Assembly: GCA_028377305.1 (NCBI GenBank)
Contig: JAONJW010000006.1
Location: 1-64,000, forward strand
Length of the DNA stretch: 64,000 nt
Direction: 5' to 3'
From: Prolixibacteraceae bacterium
GTDB taxonomy: Bacteria > Bacteroidota > Bacteroidia > Bacteroidales > Prolixibacteraceae
This document shows positions 29,026 to 37,355 of this stretch, piece by piece (position 1 is the first letter of the stretch; every line of letters starts with the position of its first letter). The notes under the pieces were generated by a model, which was not told where the DNA came from, searched no databases, and was given only the letters and a program-made list of their open reading frames with translations. The position numbers and the translations under genes were made by a program.

Positions 29026-29318
29026 AATACCGTAAATATCAGCCACAAGCCATTGGCAAAGTGATGGAGAAATATCTAAAAAATTCTCCTCTAAACGATA
29101 AACTCAAAGAGGTTGAAGCACTAAAAGCATGGCAGAAGATCATGGGACCCAACATCATGGATCGCACACAAAAGCTGTATATGAAGAGTGGGGTCCTTCA
29201 TATCAAAGTCGACAGTTCCATCATCAAACACGACATCTATATGATGAGAAGCCACATCATGAGAAACATCAACAGCCATCTCAAAGCAGAAATAGTGACA
29301 GAGATTGTATTAGACTAA
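29022..29318 (+). CDS. DUF721/DciA-like protein
   Basis: 98 residues. Its ATG overlaps the recF stop (ATGA), implying translational coupling. DUF721 (DciA-related) proteins help load the replicative helicase in many bacteria that lack DnaC. The typical segments are AIGKVMEKYLKNSPLNDKL, then EALKAWQKIMGPNIMDRT, then VLHIKVDSSIIKHDI. The family assignment is good, while the helicase-loading role in this organism is inferred from the family. Confidence 0.88.
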   Translation: MKYRKYQPQAIGKVMEKYLKNSPLNDKLKEVEALKAWQKIMGPNIMDRTQKLYMKSGVLHIKVDSSIIKHDIYMMRSHIMRNINSHLKAEIVTEIVLD

Positions 29319-29371
29319 TGTTATTTAAAGGTGAGATGTCTCTAACGTAGCCTCAACAAAAAAACTCAATC

Positions 29372-29971
29372 TTAAGCTTTTTGTATCTGGTTGATTGAGT
29401 AAATTGGAGCATTACTCCAACCCATCATTGCATTGATAACACGAAAATGAGAATAGTCGAATAACGAATCCATTAGAATATCAGCTTCTCGTATCAACCC
29501 TTGATCTAGCAGATACTGTCGTTGTGTCCCCTTCAACAAGCACTGTTTTGGAGTCCACCACTCGCCATTCTGCAGAAACACAAGATTCGTATAAGTCGTA
29601 TCGGTCACCTTTTTGTCAACAATAATGATTGCCTCCTCATTGGACTTCAACGACGATGCAATGGTTTGTAAAGAAGTCCGATCTTTATATTTAAAACCAT
29701 AATCCAATGCCTCCACCTCTACAAACTCAAAACGTTCTATCTCTCGAATATGATAAGGAATACACTCAATATTATCAACCTTATTACTATAGGTCACAGT
29801 CAAGCGAAACCAGCCTTCAGTAGGCAGATCTTCCGACCCTAGAAGTTCTGAAAGATCAATGGTAGAGCCAGGATAAAAATGATCTATCGTACGATCCAAA
29901 CGTGCTTGATGATAAAGGATATTATCAAGCACACCATCGTTTAGTGAAAGGGTCTCAATAAATTGGCACAT
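29372..29971 (-). CDS. pabC: Aminotransferase class IV, aminodeoxychorismate lyase-like
   Basis: 199 residues, shorter than E. coli PabC (about 270). PLP enzymes of this class release pyruvate from aminodeoxychorismate to give p-aminobenzoate for folate. Visible motifs are QARLDRTIDHFYPG, the region around FKYKDR with the probable PLP Lys, the Thr-rich phosphate site VTDTTYTNLVF, and LLKGTQRQYLL. Its start overlaps the 3' end of the pabB-like gene by 17 bases, and this gene pair supports the folate role over branched-chain transamination. Confidence 0.85.
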   Translation of the reverse strand: MCQFIETLSLNDGVLDNILYHQARLDRTIDHFYPGSTIDLSELLGSEDLPTEGWFRLTVTYSNKVDNIECIPYHIREIERFEFVEVEALDYGFKYKDRTSLQTIASSLKSNEEAIIIVDKKVTDTTYTNLVFLQNGEWWTPKQCLLKGTQRQYLLDQGLIREADILMDSLFDYSHFRVINAMMGWSNAPIYSINQIQKA

Positions 29972-30920
29972 AAATCTTCTTTATTAGTTCGTCATATTCA
30001 CGCTGCATATCACTCATGGCTGTCACCCCTCCACCACTATGAAAGAAGTACTTATCTCCCTTTTGTGCGATAAAACGAATCATCACCATCGAATCTAACC
30101 CCTTGCCATCATACACGCCTGCCACCCCTGTATAAAAGCCTCTTTCATCCGTTTCAGCTTGCGCTATAATCTCACAAGTCTTCTTCTTGGGAGCTCCGGT
30201 AATCGATCCTGCAGGCAAAAGCTTATGAAAGATATCTCCCAAATGGTCATGAAAATCATCGGGCAACACCCCCTCTACATGTGAACTCACCTGCAACAAA
30301 GCGCCATGTTGGGTTTTAACCTCATCCACATATCGAAACTGCTTCACCCTAACTTGCTCGGCCACACGACTCAAATCATTACGAATTAGATCAACAATGG
30401 TAAAGTGTTCAGACTCCTCCTTTTCATCGTTTATAATGATCTCTTTAGCGTTGGGGATCGTCGCATCAATGGTCCCCTTCATTGGAAAAGAGGATATCTT
30501 CCGATCACGTATCTCTACAAATGCTTCTGGTGAAAAGCAAAGAAAACGATCGGACACAAAGAGTCTATACTTAGCTTTCACTCCGTAATATAGACGCTCT
30601 AAATCAACAGATAACTTAATTGGAGTCTTCATCGTTAGGTTGGTCAAAAATGAATCTCCATAAAGAAGTCCATCTCTAACCACAGCATAAGATTTAGCAA
30701 ACGAATCTAACGACGCAGGTTTTGCTTCAAGAGTAACCTCTGTAACTTCTTTCTTTGAATCACAGTTGCCAACGCCATTAAAATCGAACTTTATCGAATC
30801 GGAATCTATCTCATCCAAGGGCACAATCTCTCCTGCTTCTCCTTTATAATCAACCATAAAAAAGAAAGGTGTTCTATTAGCACCCAAACGATTCATCTTA
30901 TCTATAAGATCTTTATTCAT
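29955..30920 (-). CDS. pabB: Aminodeoxychorismate synthase component I-like
   Basis: 321 residues, i.e. essentially only the chorismate-binding domain. The N-terminal Trp-binding-like part of E. coli PabB (about 450 residues) is missing, which is usual in Bacteroidota. It converts chorismate and ammonia to 4-amino-4-deoxychorismate. Conserved blocks are FPMKGTIDA, VDLIRNDLSRVAE, LLPAGSITGAPKKKTCEII and GFYTGVAGVYDG. It overlaps pabC. The glutaminase partner (pabA) is 1.6 kb away on the other strand. Confidence 0.9.
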   Translation of the reverse strand: MNKDLIDKMNRLGANRTPFFFMVDYKGEAGEIVPLDEIDSDSIKFDFNGVGNCDSKKEVTEVTLEAKPASLDSFAKSYAVVRDGLLYGDSFLTNLTMKTPIKLSVDLERLYYGVKAKYRLFVSDRFLCFSPEAFVEIRDRKISSFPMKGTIDATIPNAKEIIINDEKEESEHFTIVDLIRNDLSRVAEQVRVKQFRYVDEVKTQHGALLQVSSHVEGVLPDDFHDHLGDIFHKLLPAGSITGAPKKKTCEIIAQAETDERGFYTGVAGVYDGKGLDSMVMIRFIAQKGDKYFFHSGGGVTAMSDMQREYDELIKKIYVPIY

Positions 30921-31216
30921 TGCATGTAAACCAGTTCAAACTAAATGAAGACTATATGGAAAAGCATTCATATTTTATATAATAGTTTACGCTTAATCCC
31001 ATCACGAAATTAGATCTTTTTATCTAAACAAGCAAAAGCCCTTCGACACTCCTTGCAACACTGACCTTCTCTACGAGGAGGAAACACCCTAAACATATAT
31101 TTTTTACAATCACTGTAATTTTCATACTGGAATAGATACTTATAAATAGAGACAGTAAGACATTCAATTTGCACAACGCAAGGATCAAACTGAAAAAGTA
31201 TCAATAAACTTACATT

Positions 31217-32212
31217 ATGAAACAAATTAAATCTTTAGCATCTTTCATTGCTCTACTACTTCTATTCGCTTGTGGAGGCGATGACAAAAAAGTAGAAAAA
31301 ATATATCCTGAAACATCATTTAATGTAACCAATGCATCTGAAACCATGCCCGTCTGGATGCATGGAAAGGAAAACTCCGATTTCATCCTTCTTCCTGTTC
31401 ATGGTGGTCCTGGATCAGATGTACTTGACTTCCGCACCTACAAAGGAGGAGAGGGCTTCAAAACCATAGAGAAAAACTACCTTGTTGCATATTGGCAGCA
31501 GAGAGCATCAGGAGCTTCCAAAGGATCTGACGACAAAACACACTTCACAATTGCACAATATGTGGATGATTTGGATAAAGTAATCGATCAGTTGAAAGAG
31601 CGTTATCCTAACAAGAAAATTGTTCTTTTAGGGCATAGCTGGGGAGGCATGTTAACCTCTTCTTACCTGAAGGATGATGCACATAAAAACAAGATTGCTG
31701 CTTGGATAGATGCCGCAGGTGTCACCAATGGAACTACTTTAATGGCACAAACCAAAGAAGACATTCTGAAAGAAGCTGAAGCTCGTGTGGCAAAGAAAGA
31801 GAACACCAAATATTGGAAAGATGTAATCTCTAAGATCAAATCAAAAAAGACCAACGCAAATGCTCTAGCATACATCGTAACGAACTACATCCCTGAGGTT
31901 TTAACCAAAGTAGACAACCATAAAGATTTTACTATAAATAATAGAGGTTACCTAAGCAACAGTGTCCTATTCGACGAAATTCTTAAAACCAACAACACGC
32001 AAAATGTAGCGGCTTTCACCAAACCCATTTTAATCCTATGGGGTAAATACGATTTTGCAGTCTCGGCTTCACAAAAGAAAGAAGTAGAAAAGGTAGCAGA
32101 GAAAAACCAGATAACCAACATCGTATTCCCTGCTTCGGGACACTATATGATGTTTCACGAACCAGCACTATTTGCTAAGTGCATCGATGATTTTATTAAA
32201 TCTTTACAATAA
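31217..32212 (+). CDS. Lipoprotein alpha/beta hydrolase (proline iminopeptidase-like)
   Basis: 331 residues. It has a lipoprotein signal with lipobox LLFAC near residue 19. The alpha/beta hydrolase core starts with an oxyanion segment VHGGPGSD. The nucleophile elbow is LLGHSWGGMLTSS, the acid lies near LILWGKYDFAVS, and the catalytic His is in ASGHYMMFHEP. HGGPG is typical of the proline iminopeptidase/tricorn-factor branch, so a periplasmic peptidase or ester hydrolase is plausible. It lies between the pabBC pair and pabA without evident functional link and has its own terminator. Confidence 0.87.
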   Translation: MKQIKSLASFIALLLLFACGGDDKKVEKIYPETSFNVTNASETMPVWMHGKENSDFILLPVHGGPGSDVLDFRTYKGGEGFKTIEKNYLVAYWQQRASGASKGSDDKTHFTIAQYVDDLDKVIDQLKERYPNKKIVLLGHSWGGMLTSSYLKDDAHKNKIAAWIDAAGVTNGTTLMAQTKEDILKEAEARVAKKENTKYWKDVISKIKSKKTNANALAYIVTNYIPEVLTKVDNHKDFTINNRGYLSNSVLFDEILKTNNTQNVAAFTKPILILWGKYDFAVSASQKKEVEKVAEKNQITNIVFPASGHYMMFHEPALFAKCIDDFIKSLQ

Positions 32213-32264
32213 TAGTTTTTATAATTAATCAGAGAACAAACAATCTTCTCGCTTTCGTTATTTT

Positions 32265-32300
32265 AAGGTTCCCTACAAATATGGTTAGGGAACCTTTTTT
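32265..32300 (+). terminator. Rho-independent terminator of the lipoprotein hydrolase gene
   Basis: Perfect 11-base stem AAGGTTCCCTA (32265-32275) / TAGGGAACCTT (32286-32296), followed by a T-run. Confidence 0.87.
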
Positions 32301-32479
32301 ATAGCACTAAAACGCAAACCATTGCGAGACTACCCACAGAGATAAACCTCCTTACTATTCATTACGTCAACACCCAAGCCACTTTGATTAAAAATGATCC
32401 GAATACTTTCTGTGAATAGACATAACGAAAGATAAAACAAATTACCTAAAAAGACTTTTCATCCTACCATCCCTTTTCC

Positions 32480-32487
32480 TATTTTTG
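32480..32487 (+). promoter_or_regulatory. Candidate -7 promoter box of pabA
   Basis: TATTTTTG fits TAnnTTTG and lies 28 bases before the pabA start. The -33 element is not clear. Confidence 0.5.
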
Positions 32488-32514
32488 TGACAAACAAAAC
32501 AAAAGAAGATTAAG

Positions 32515-33096
32515 ATGGTGCGTGTGCTAATTATTGATAACGACGATTCGTTTACATATAACCTCAAACAACTTGTCGAAGAGGCAGATATCCAAACAGA
32601 GGACGTTGTCGTAAAATCCCACAGAGAAGTGACCCTCGATGACGTAGATCTTTTTAGTCATATCATCTTCTCTCCAGGCCCTAGTCTTCCCAAAGATCAT
32701 CCTATGATGTTCGAAATACTTGAAGCCTATGAAGAGACCAAAGTTATCCTAGGAGTATGTCTAGGACATCAGGCCATAGGAGCCTTCTATGGTGCCAAAC
32801 TAAACCAGCTAAACCATGTCGTTCATGGACAACAGAGAGAAATCACATGGGACTATTCTACCCATACCAAACTAACCCTTCCTAGTCCATCCATAGTCGG
32901 GCTATACCATTCCTGGTTCATCGATTCCATCCCAGAAGCCATGCCACTACACATCACAGCCGCCGACAAAACAGGACGTATAATGGCCATCGAACACCAC
33001 ACCTTTGCCATCACAGGCGTTCAGTTTCATCCTGAATCAATGATGACCGAACAGGGAGATCTCTTTATCAACCAATGGTTGTCTCAAAAACTATAA
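32515..33096 (+). CDS. pabA: Glutamine amidotransferase, aminodeoxychorismate synthase component II
   Basis: 193 residues, the normal size for PabA/TrpG. It is a class I amidotransferase that supplies ammonia to the chorismate-binding partner. The start has IDNDDSFTYNL, the nucleophile Cys82 is in GVCLGHQAIG, and His172/Glu174 are in FHPESMM. It could serve both PabB and TrpE, as TrpG/PabA do in some bacteria. The nearby pabB-pabC pair and absence of trp genes favour PabA. It converges on argH with a shared hairpin. Confidence 0.88.
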   Translation: MVRVLIIDNDDSFTYNLKQLVEEADIQTEDVVVKSHREVTLDDVDLFSHIIFSPGPSLPKDHPMMFEILEAYEETKVILGVCLGHQAIGAFYGAKLNQLNHVVHGQQREITWDYSTHTKLTLPSPSIVGLYHSWFIDSIPEAMPLHITAADKTGRIMAIEHHTFAITGVQFHPESMMTEQGDLFINQWLSQKL

Positions 33097-33104
33097 AAAA
33101 GTAA

Positions 33105-33131
33105 GGGCATAGCCTCATTGAAACTATGCCC
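33105..33131. terminator. Stem-loop between pabA and argH
   Basis: GGGCATAG (33105-33112) pairs with CTATGCCC (33124-33131) between the convergent genes. Confidence 0.68.
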
Positions 33132-33155
33132 CTATTATATATCAATTTTTAAATC

Positions 33156-34514
33156 CTATCCGATCAGATCCTCTTTCATCTCATCGAGCTTCTCAAACTC
33201 AAACTGATCGATCATATGTTGCATCTTCAGCTTCACCTGTGGCAAACACAAATTGCCTATACTCCCTTCGTGGGTATGATTCACCTGCAGGTCCGTTTCA
33301 AAATGACCTACTTGAATTCCTTGCCCCACCTGCTTATAAGCATCTCTAAAAGGCACCCCATCCAAAACCAACTTATTGACCTCTTCCACACTAAACACCA
33401 AACGATATTTAGGATCTTCAATAATATGATCCTTGATTTCCAAATTATCAATCGCATACTGCGCAATATGAACACACTCTTGCAACTCATCTATGGCAGG
33501 CAGAATCTCTTCTTTGATTAACTGTAAATCCCTAAAATATCCACTAGGTAAATTATTCATCATCAGTGTAATTTGATTTGGCAATCCCTGGATACGATTA
33601 CAGTGAGAACGTAACAATTCAAACACATCAGGATTCTTCTTATGAGGCATAATACTCGACCCCGTAGTCAAAGCATCCGGCAATGTTAGAAAATCAAAAT
33701 TCTGACTCATATACAGACAGACATCCATCGCCATCTTCGACAGTGTAGAAGCCACATTAGCCAAACCAAAAGCCACATTCTTCTCCACACGACCTCTTCC
33801 CATCTGTGCATACACCACATTATAGTTCATCGACTCAAAACGAAGGAGGTCGGTAGTCATCTGACGATTTAAAGGAAACGACGACCCATACCCCGCAGCA
33901 CTCCCTAATGGATTTTGGTTGGCCATTTTATACGCAGACTGCAATGAGATCACATCATCAATCAAACTCTCAGCATAAGCACCAAACCACAAACCAAAAG
34001 ACGAAGGCATCGCCACCTGCAAATGTGTATAACCCGGAATCAACACCCCTTGATGTTTGTCCGCTCGCTTCATCAAACTTAGAAACAACTGCTCAACATC
34101 GCCTACCACTTCACGAATCTTATCTCTAAAAAAAAGTTTCAGATCAACCAAAACCTGATCGTTTCTAGAGCGACCACTATGAATCTTCTTCCCTAGATCA
34201 CCCAATCGTTCCGTCAAAATCAACTCCACCTGAGAGTGAACATCTTCTACCCCCGCTTCAATCTTAAAGTGACCCGCTTCAATATCATGATAGATACGAC
34301 GAAGCTCCTCTATCAAAAGAAGCAACTCCTCTTTTTCCAATAGATCGATAGACTCCAACATGGTGATATGAGCAATAGACCCCAACACATCATATTTAGC
34401 CAACTGATGGTCTAATTCTCTATCCATCCCAACCGTAAAATTCTCTATCTGGGCATCCACTGGCCCACCTTTATCCCATAGTTTCATATCTATCGTATCT
34501 AGTAGTTCCTTCAT
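33156..34514 (-). CDS. argH: Argininosuccinate lyase
   Basis: 452 residues, the family's usual length. It splits argininosuccinate into arginine and fumarate, the last step of arginine synthesis. The fumarase/aspartase-superfamily signature is present as TTGSSIMPHKKNPD, with the mobile loop carrying the catalytic Ser. The substrate-binding segments GRSRNDQVLVDLKLF and PGYTHLQVAMPS are also present. No other arg gene lies in the window, and it appears to be transcribed alone from a promoter in the 34515-34850 region. Confidence 0.97.
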   Translation of the reverse strand: MKELLDTIDMKLWDKGGPVDAQIENFTVGMDRELDHQLAKYDVLGSIAHITMLESIDLLEKEELLLLIEELRRIYHDIEAGHFKIEAGVEDVHSQVELILTERLGDLGKKIHSGRSRNDQVLVDLKLFFRDKIREVVGDVEQLFLSLMKRADKHQGVLIPGYTHLQVAMPSSFGLWFGAYAESLIDDVISLQSAYKMANQNPLGSAAGYGSSFPLNRQMTTDLLRFESMNYNVVYAQMGRGRVEKNVAFGLANVASTLSKMAMDVCLYMSQNFDFLTLPDALTTGSSIMPHKKNPDVFELLRSHCNRIQGLPNQITLMMNNLPSGYFRDLQLIKEEILPAIDELQECVHIAQYAIDNLEIKDHIIEDPKYRLVFSVEEVNKLVLDGVPFRDAYKQVGQGIQVGHFETDLQVNHTHEGSIGNLCLPQVKLKMQHMIDQFEFEKLDEMKEDLIG

Positions 34515-34849
34515 TTATAATTATAGACCTTGTCTCCTCCAAGTCTCCTTCACTCGAAGCTCTATCCAAACAACATCGTGACCTGAATATTTGTTTATAA
34601 ACCTTCAGGTCTATGTTCAACATGAATAGCTATTCACACCAAACATAGGTTATACATCAAATATGCAATTTTATTCTTTACAAAGTGCATAATACACTAT
34701 TTTATTCACCATAATTGAATAAATATTAATCCCCCTCTTAATACATTGACCAGCTCCACCACTTTAAACCACAATTTTATCAGCAGCCACCACTTTTCAT
34801 GACACCCCTGTGTTATATCTCTGTTTACTAAAACAACAAAATATAGGAA

Positions 34850-35002
34850 ATGAGAATCAAAGATGAAGTCCTACGTCATCAACTTATTCTAGCCCGAGTA
34901 ATAGAGATGCACCACCAAAGTGGACACACCACAAAGTCTAAGGCAAGAGATAAAAGAACGAATAGATATAAAGGCAACATAAAATATAGCCTTAACTTAT
35001 AA
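34850..35002 (+). CDS. Possible 50-residue basic protein
   Basis: An ATG at 34850 opens a 50-codon frame (MRIKDEVLRHQLILARVIEM start) ending at 35002. The sequence is amphipathic and basic, with helical character at the start and a Lys/Arg-rich tail. It could be the N-terminal remnant of a larger DNA-binding or mobile-element protein. I do not recognise it, and the only support is its reasonable composition. Confidence 0.25.
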   Translation: MRIKDEVLRHQLILARVIEMHHQSGHTTKSKARDKRTNRYKGNIKYSLNL

Positions 35003-35238
35003 AACAATAAATATTACTTGCATTCAAATCAGAAGTGCAACAATATGTTCTAAAATAGAGGCTCGTTTTTGTGTAGAATATTAGAAGTCCGAAAGGAGAA
35101 TATTAACACGACCGACGGATAACAAAATTCATATTTTTGTAAAATACTAAAGATCAAACCGCAACAAACAATTAATTAGAATATGTTGCCGTCAGGTGAA
35201 TAAATATGATTCTGCTACTACTCCTACCTGTTTCTCGC

Positions 35239-35457
35239 AACAACTCATGAACAAACAAGCATTTTAAATGATGCATAACATGCACACTCTTTCAAACAGT
35301 GCTTAGACCTACATCTCACCAACCCCAAGCAACAGCTCATAAACAGACAGTCATTTAAAATGATGGATAAAGTGTACTCTCTTTCAAACAGTACTTTGAC
35401 CTACATCTCGCCAACCCCAAGCAACAGCTCATAAACAAACAGACATTTTAAAGATTG
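35239..35457. repeat. 92-base tandem repeat, about 2.4 copies
   Basis: Units begin CAACAACTCATGAACAAACA (35239), CAACAGCTCATAAACAGACA (35331) and CAACAGCTCATAAACAAACA (35423), exactly 92 bases apart. The first two are full length and the third is partial. No ORF runs through them. Confidence 0.85.
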
Positions 35458-35495
35458 TATACCTGAAACGACTACAGAACATAGACAGAATTAAA

Positions 35496-35600
35496 TTTAT
35501 CTCCCATAAACCTCCATTTATAATCCCTTTAACACTCCCATTTATCTCCCATAAACCTCCATTTATGATCCCTTTAACACTCCCATTTATCTCCCATATA
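35496..35600. repeat. 45-base tandem repeat, about 2.3 copies
   Basis: TTTATCTCCCATAAACCTCC recurs at 35496 and 35541, with a partial copy at 35586. The unit is a multiple of three, so the minus strand shows a 15-residue repeat (LWEINGSVKGIINGG). There is no sign that it is part of a real protein. Confidence 0.85.
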
Positions 35601-35694
35601 TTATCCACCTCGAGCAACACTGCTATCAAGTTAGTCATATCTCTATACCTCTATAGGGGATACCTTCGCATATGACCCCTACCTAATACGTCTC

Positions 35695-35869
35695 TAATCC
35701 GTAGGTAATCCGTCCATAATCCGTCCTTCCTTCATGGTTGATCAATGGTTTCTCCATGGTTTGTCCATCGATAGAGCCAAATAGATGAACAAACCATGCA
35801 AGAAGGATGAAGTATCCATGATGTATCGACGGATTAGGGACGGATTAGGGACAGATTACCTACGGATTA
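35695..35869. repeat. Long imperfect inverted repeat
   Basis: The left arm starts with TAATCCGTAGGTAATCCGTC (35695) and the right arm ends with GATTACCTACGGATTA (35854-35869). The inner parts (ATGGTTTGTCCAT and ATGAACAAACCAT) also pair. The arms carry several repeats of CGGATTA. It could fold into a long hairpin. Confidence 0.7.
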
Positions 35870-35959
35870 GGGAGAAGCTAAGGAGTAACAAAATAGGTGT
35901 CGGGGAGTAAGTAGGGAAGAATAATGGAGGAGTTTATAGCGATCAAAAGGTTTATTAGG

Positions 35960-36030
35960 GATGGATTAAGCACAGATTACCTACGGTGTAAGAGTGGAAC
36001 CTGGATGGATTAAGCACAGATTACCTACGG
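35960..36030. repeat. Two extra copies of the inverted-repeat arm motif
   Basis: GGATGGATTAAGCACAGATT, continuing to CTACGG, occurs at 35960-35986 and again at 36003-36030. It matches the right arm of the inverted repeat at 35695-35869. Confidence 0.75.
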
Positions 36031-36077
36031 TTTAGTGATGTGTTATGAATGGGTTAGGGGTGGATTTGGTATATGAA

Positions 36078-36326
36078 GTAGTGTAAATTAAACTCTGTCT
36101 GGGTTATTTTTCGTAGTGATTTTAAATATACTGTTTTAAAATCCCCGTAAGTGCCTTTTTGAAGGTAGTGTAAATTAAACTCTGTGACGATGTAGAATTA
36201 ACTCTGTCGGTAGTGTAAATTAAACTCTGTCTGGGTTATTTTTATGTAGTGTTCTAGATATACTATTTTTAGATCCCCGTTAGTTCCTTTTTGAAGACGA
36301 TGTAGAATTAACTCTGTCTGGGTTAC
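36078..36326. repeat. 87-base direct repeats with transposon-end-like motif
   Basis: Two 87-base units (36078-36164 and 36210-36296) both begin GTAGTGTAAATTAAACTCTG and end CCTTTTTGAAG. Extra short copies of the AATTAAACTCTGT / GAATTAACTCTGTC motif lie at about 36165-36208 and 36297-36318. The GTGTAAATTAAACTCTGT phrase resembles the terminal repeats of some IS256-type elements in Bacteroidota. That comparison is from memory, and no transposase is present. Confidence 0.7.
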
Positions 36327-36693
36327 ATGTAAGGGTTTAGGGATATTGTGTTTACCCCTTGTTGGGGCGGTCACATCTATTTATATAGCAGCCCCATTGG
36401 TTTATTCTATGAACTGTTTTTTGGCAACCACAACGGTTTTTTGTTGAAAAACAGCCTTTTGTTTGTAAGGTTTTATCGGGGAGATGCTTTTATAAATGAA
36501 GGGGGATTTTTTTGCTTTTTATATTTGGTTCTGTTTTGAGACGTTTTAAAGCTTGTATCTGAATCTATTACAGGATACTTTATTAGGATAAAGAAGTTTG
36601 TTTTGATCCAAGTTATTTGGACAAATCAATCTTATAATTCATATAAAAGTTGTAGTTTCGTAATATCATAATATGATATATTAGCATTAAGGC

Positions 36694-37200
36694 ATGATTA
36701 AACAGATCTTTACAAAGATAAGAACAAGCATCACTCGCTTCTTAGAAGTTGAGTTGGTAGCCATGTCTTTGTATCTAGGGTTTATTGCAACCATTAAGTT
36801 TATGAACTTTATTGATGTGTTTCACCCTCTTGTTCGTGTGGTCATTGCGCTGTTTGCCTTCCTGTTGATTCTATTCCTTTATGCACGTTTTCGGGACTTT
36901 ATAGTCGATTATTTCGAACACCAGATGGCTAGCACTACCGCTTCTCGTCTAGGCATTGTTATTCGGGTGGTGATGGTTCTTCTACTGATGCTTTCGACAT
37001 GGTTATGTTGGATGTTTGCTCCCATTTTATTCACCCTATTATTCACCCTGCCTTTTCTACCTTTGCTTATCAAAAAAGATGAAGAATCGTCGTCACATTC
37101 AAGTGGTTCAAGCCGTTTCGGAGGCAACGACTTTGGTCATGATTCGATGGGGGCGAATAATTTTGGACAAAAACGATTCAACGACGACAACTATTATTAA
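36694..37200 (+). CDS. Small membrane protein, unknown function
   Basis: 168 residues with three to four hydrophobic segments: about 20-40, 45-65 and 90-130. The tail (about 135-168) is hydrophilic and rich in Ser, Gly, Asn and Asp (SSRFGGNDFGHDS), probably disordered. It is not recognised as a named family. A small palindrome, ATATCAT-AAT-ATGATAT (36663-36679), lies 15 bases before the start and could be an operator or part of the promoter. Confidence 0.65.
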   Translation: MIKQIFTKIRTSITRFLEVELVAMSLYLGFIATIKFMNFIDVFHPLVRVVIALFAFLLILFLYARFRDFIVDYFEHQMASTTASRLGIVIRVVMVLLLMLSTWLCWMFAPILFTLLFTLPFLPLLIKKDEESSSHSSGSSRFGGNDFGHDSMGANNFGQKRFNDDNYY

Positions 37201-37355
37201 GCATTGAGGATGTTAATCGAGTCTCATCATATCGACCGATTTAATTGTATCTGATTCATTTTAAAGTCATAAATATAGAACAACCTCTCTTCTAGCTTGT
37301 TTAAACTACATAACACTATTTCTATTACTTACTTCACTATACATCAAGCTCTTTT

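Larger units (their letters stand above)
32213..32514. other. Short region between hydrolase and pabA
   Basis: It contains the hydrolase terminator (32265-32300) and a promoter-like TATTTTTG at 32480-32487. No ORF is supported. Confidence 0.55.
34515..36693. other. 2.2-kb repeat-rich region without a convincing gene
   Basis: This long stretch is filled with repeats: a 92-base tandem repeat (35239-35457), a 45-base tandem repeat (35496-35600), a long imperfect inverted repeat (35695-35869), two more copies of its arm motif (35960-36030), and an 87-base repeat (36078-36326). Short ORFs here are explained by the repeats. One 50-codon ORF at 34850-35002 is listed separately. The region looks like a graveyard or landing site for small mobile elements. 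Confidence 0.7.

Noticed and set aside
35239-35600. CRISPR array
   Set aside because: There are only two to three copies with similar, not unique, spacers, and the repeat units are directly adjacent. No cas genes are nearby.
35429-35638. A 69-codon minus-strand frame with 15-residue repeats
   Set aside because: It is a by-product of the 45-base tandem repeat, whose length is a multiple of three.
36348-36539. A 63-codon plus-strand frame rich in Phe, Leu and Gly
   Set aside because: It has low-complexity composition, no homologous look and no promoter, and lies in repeat-rich DNA.
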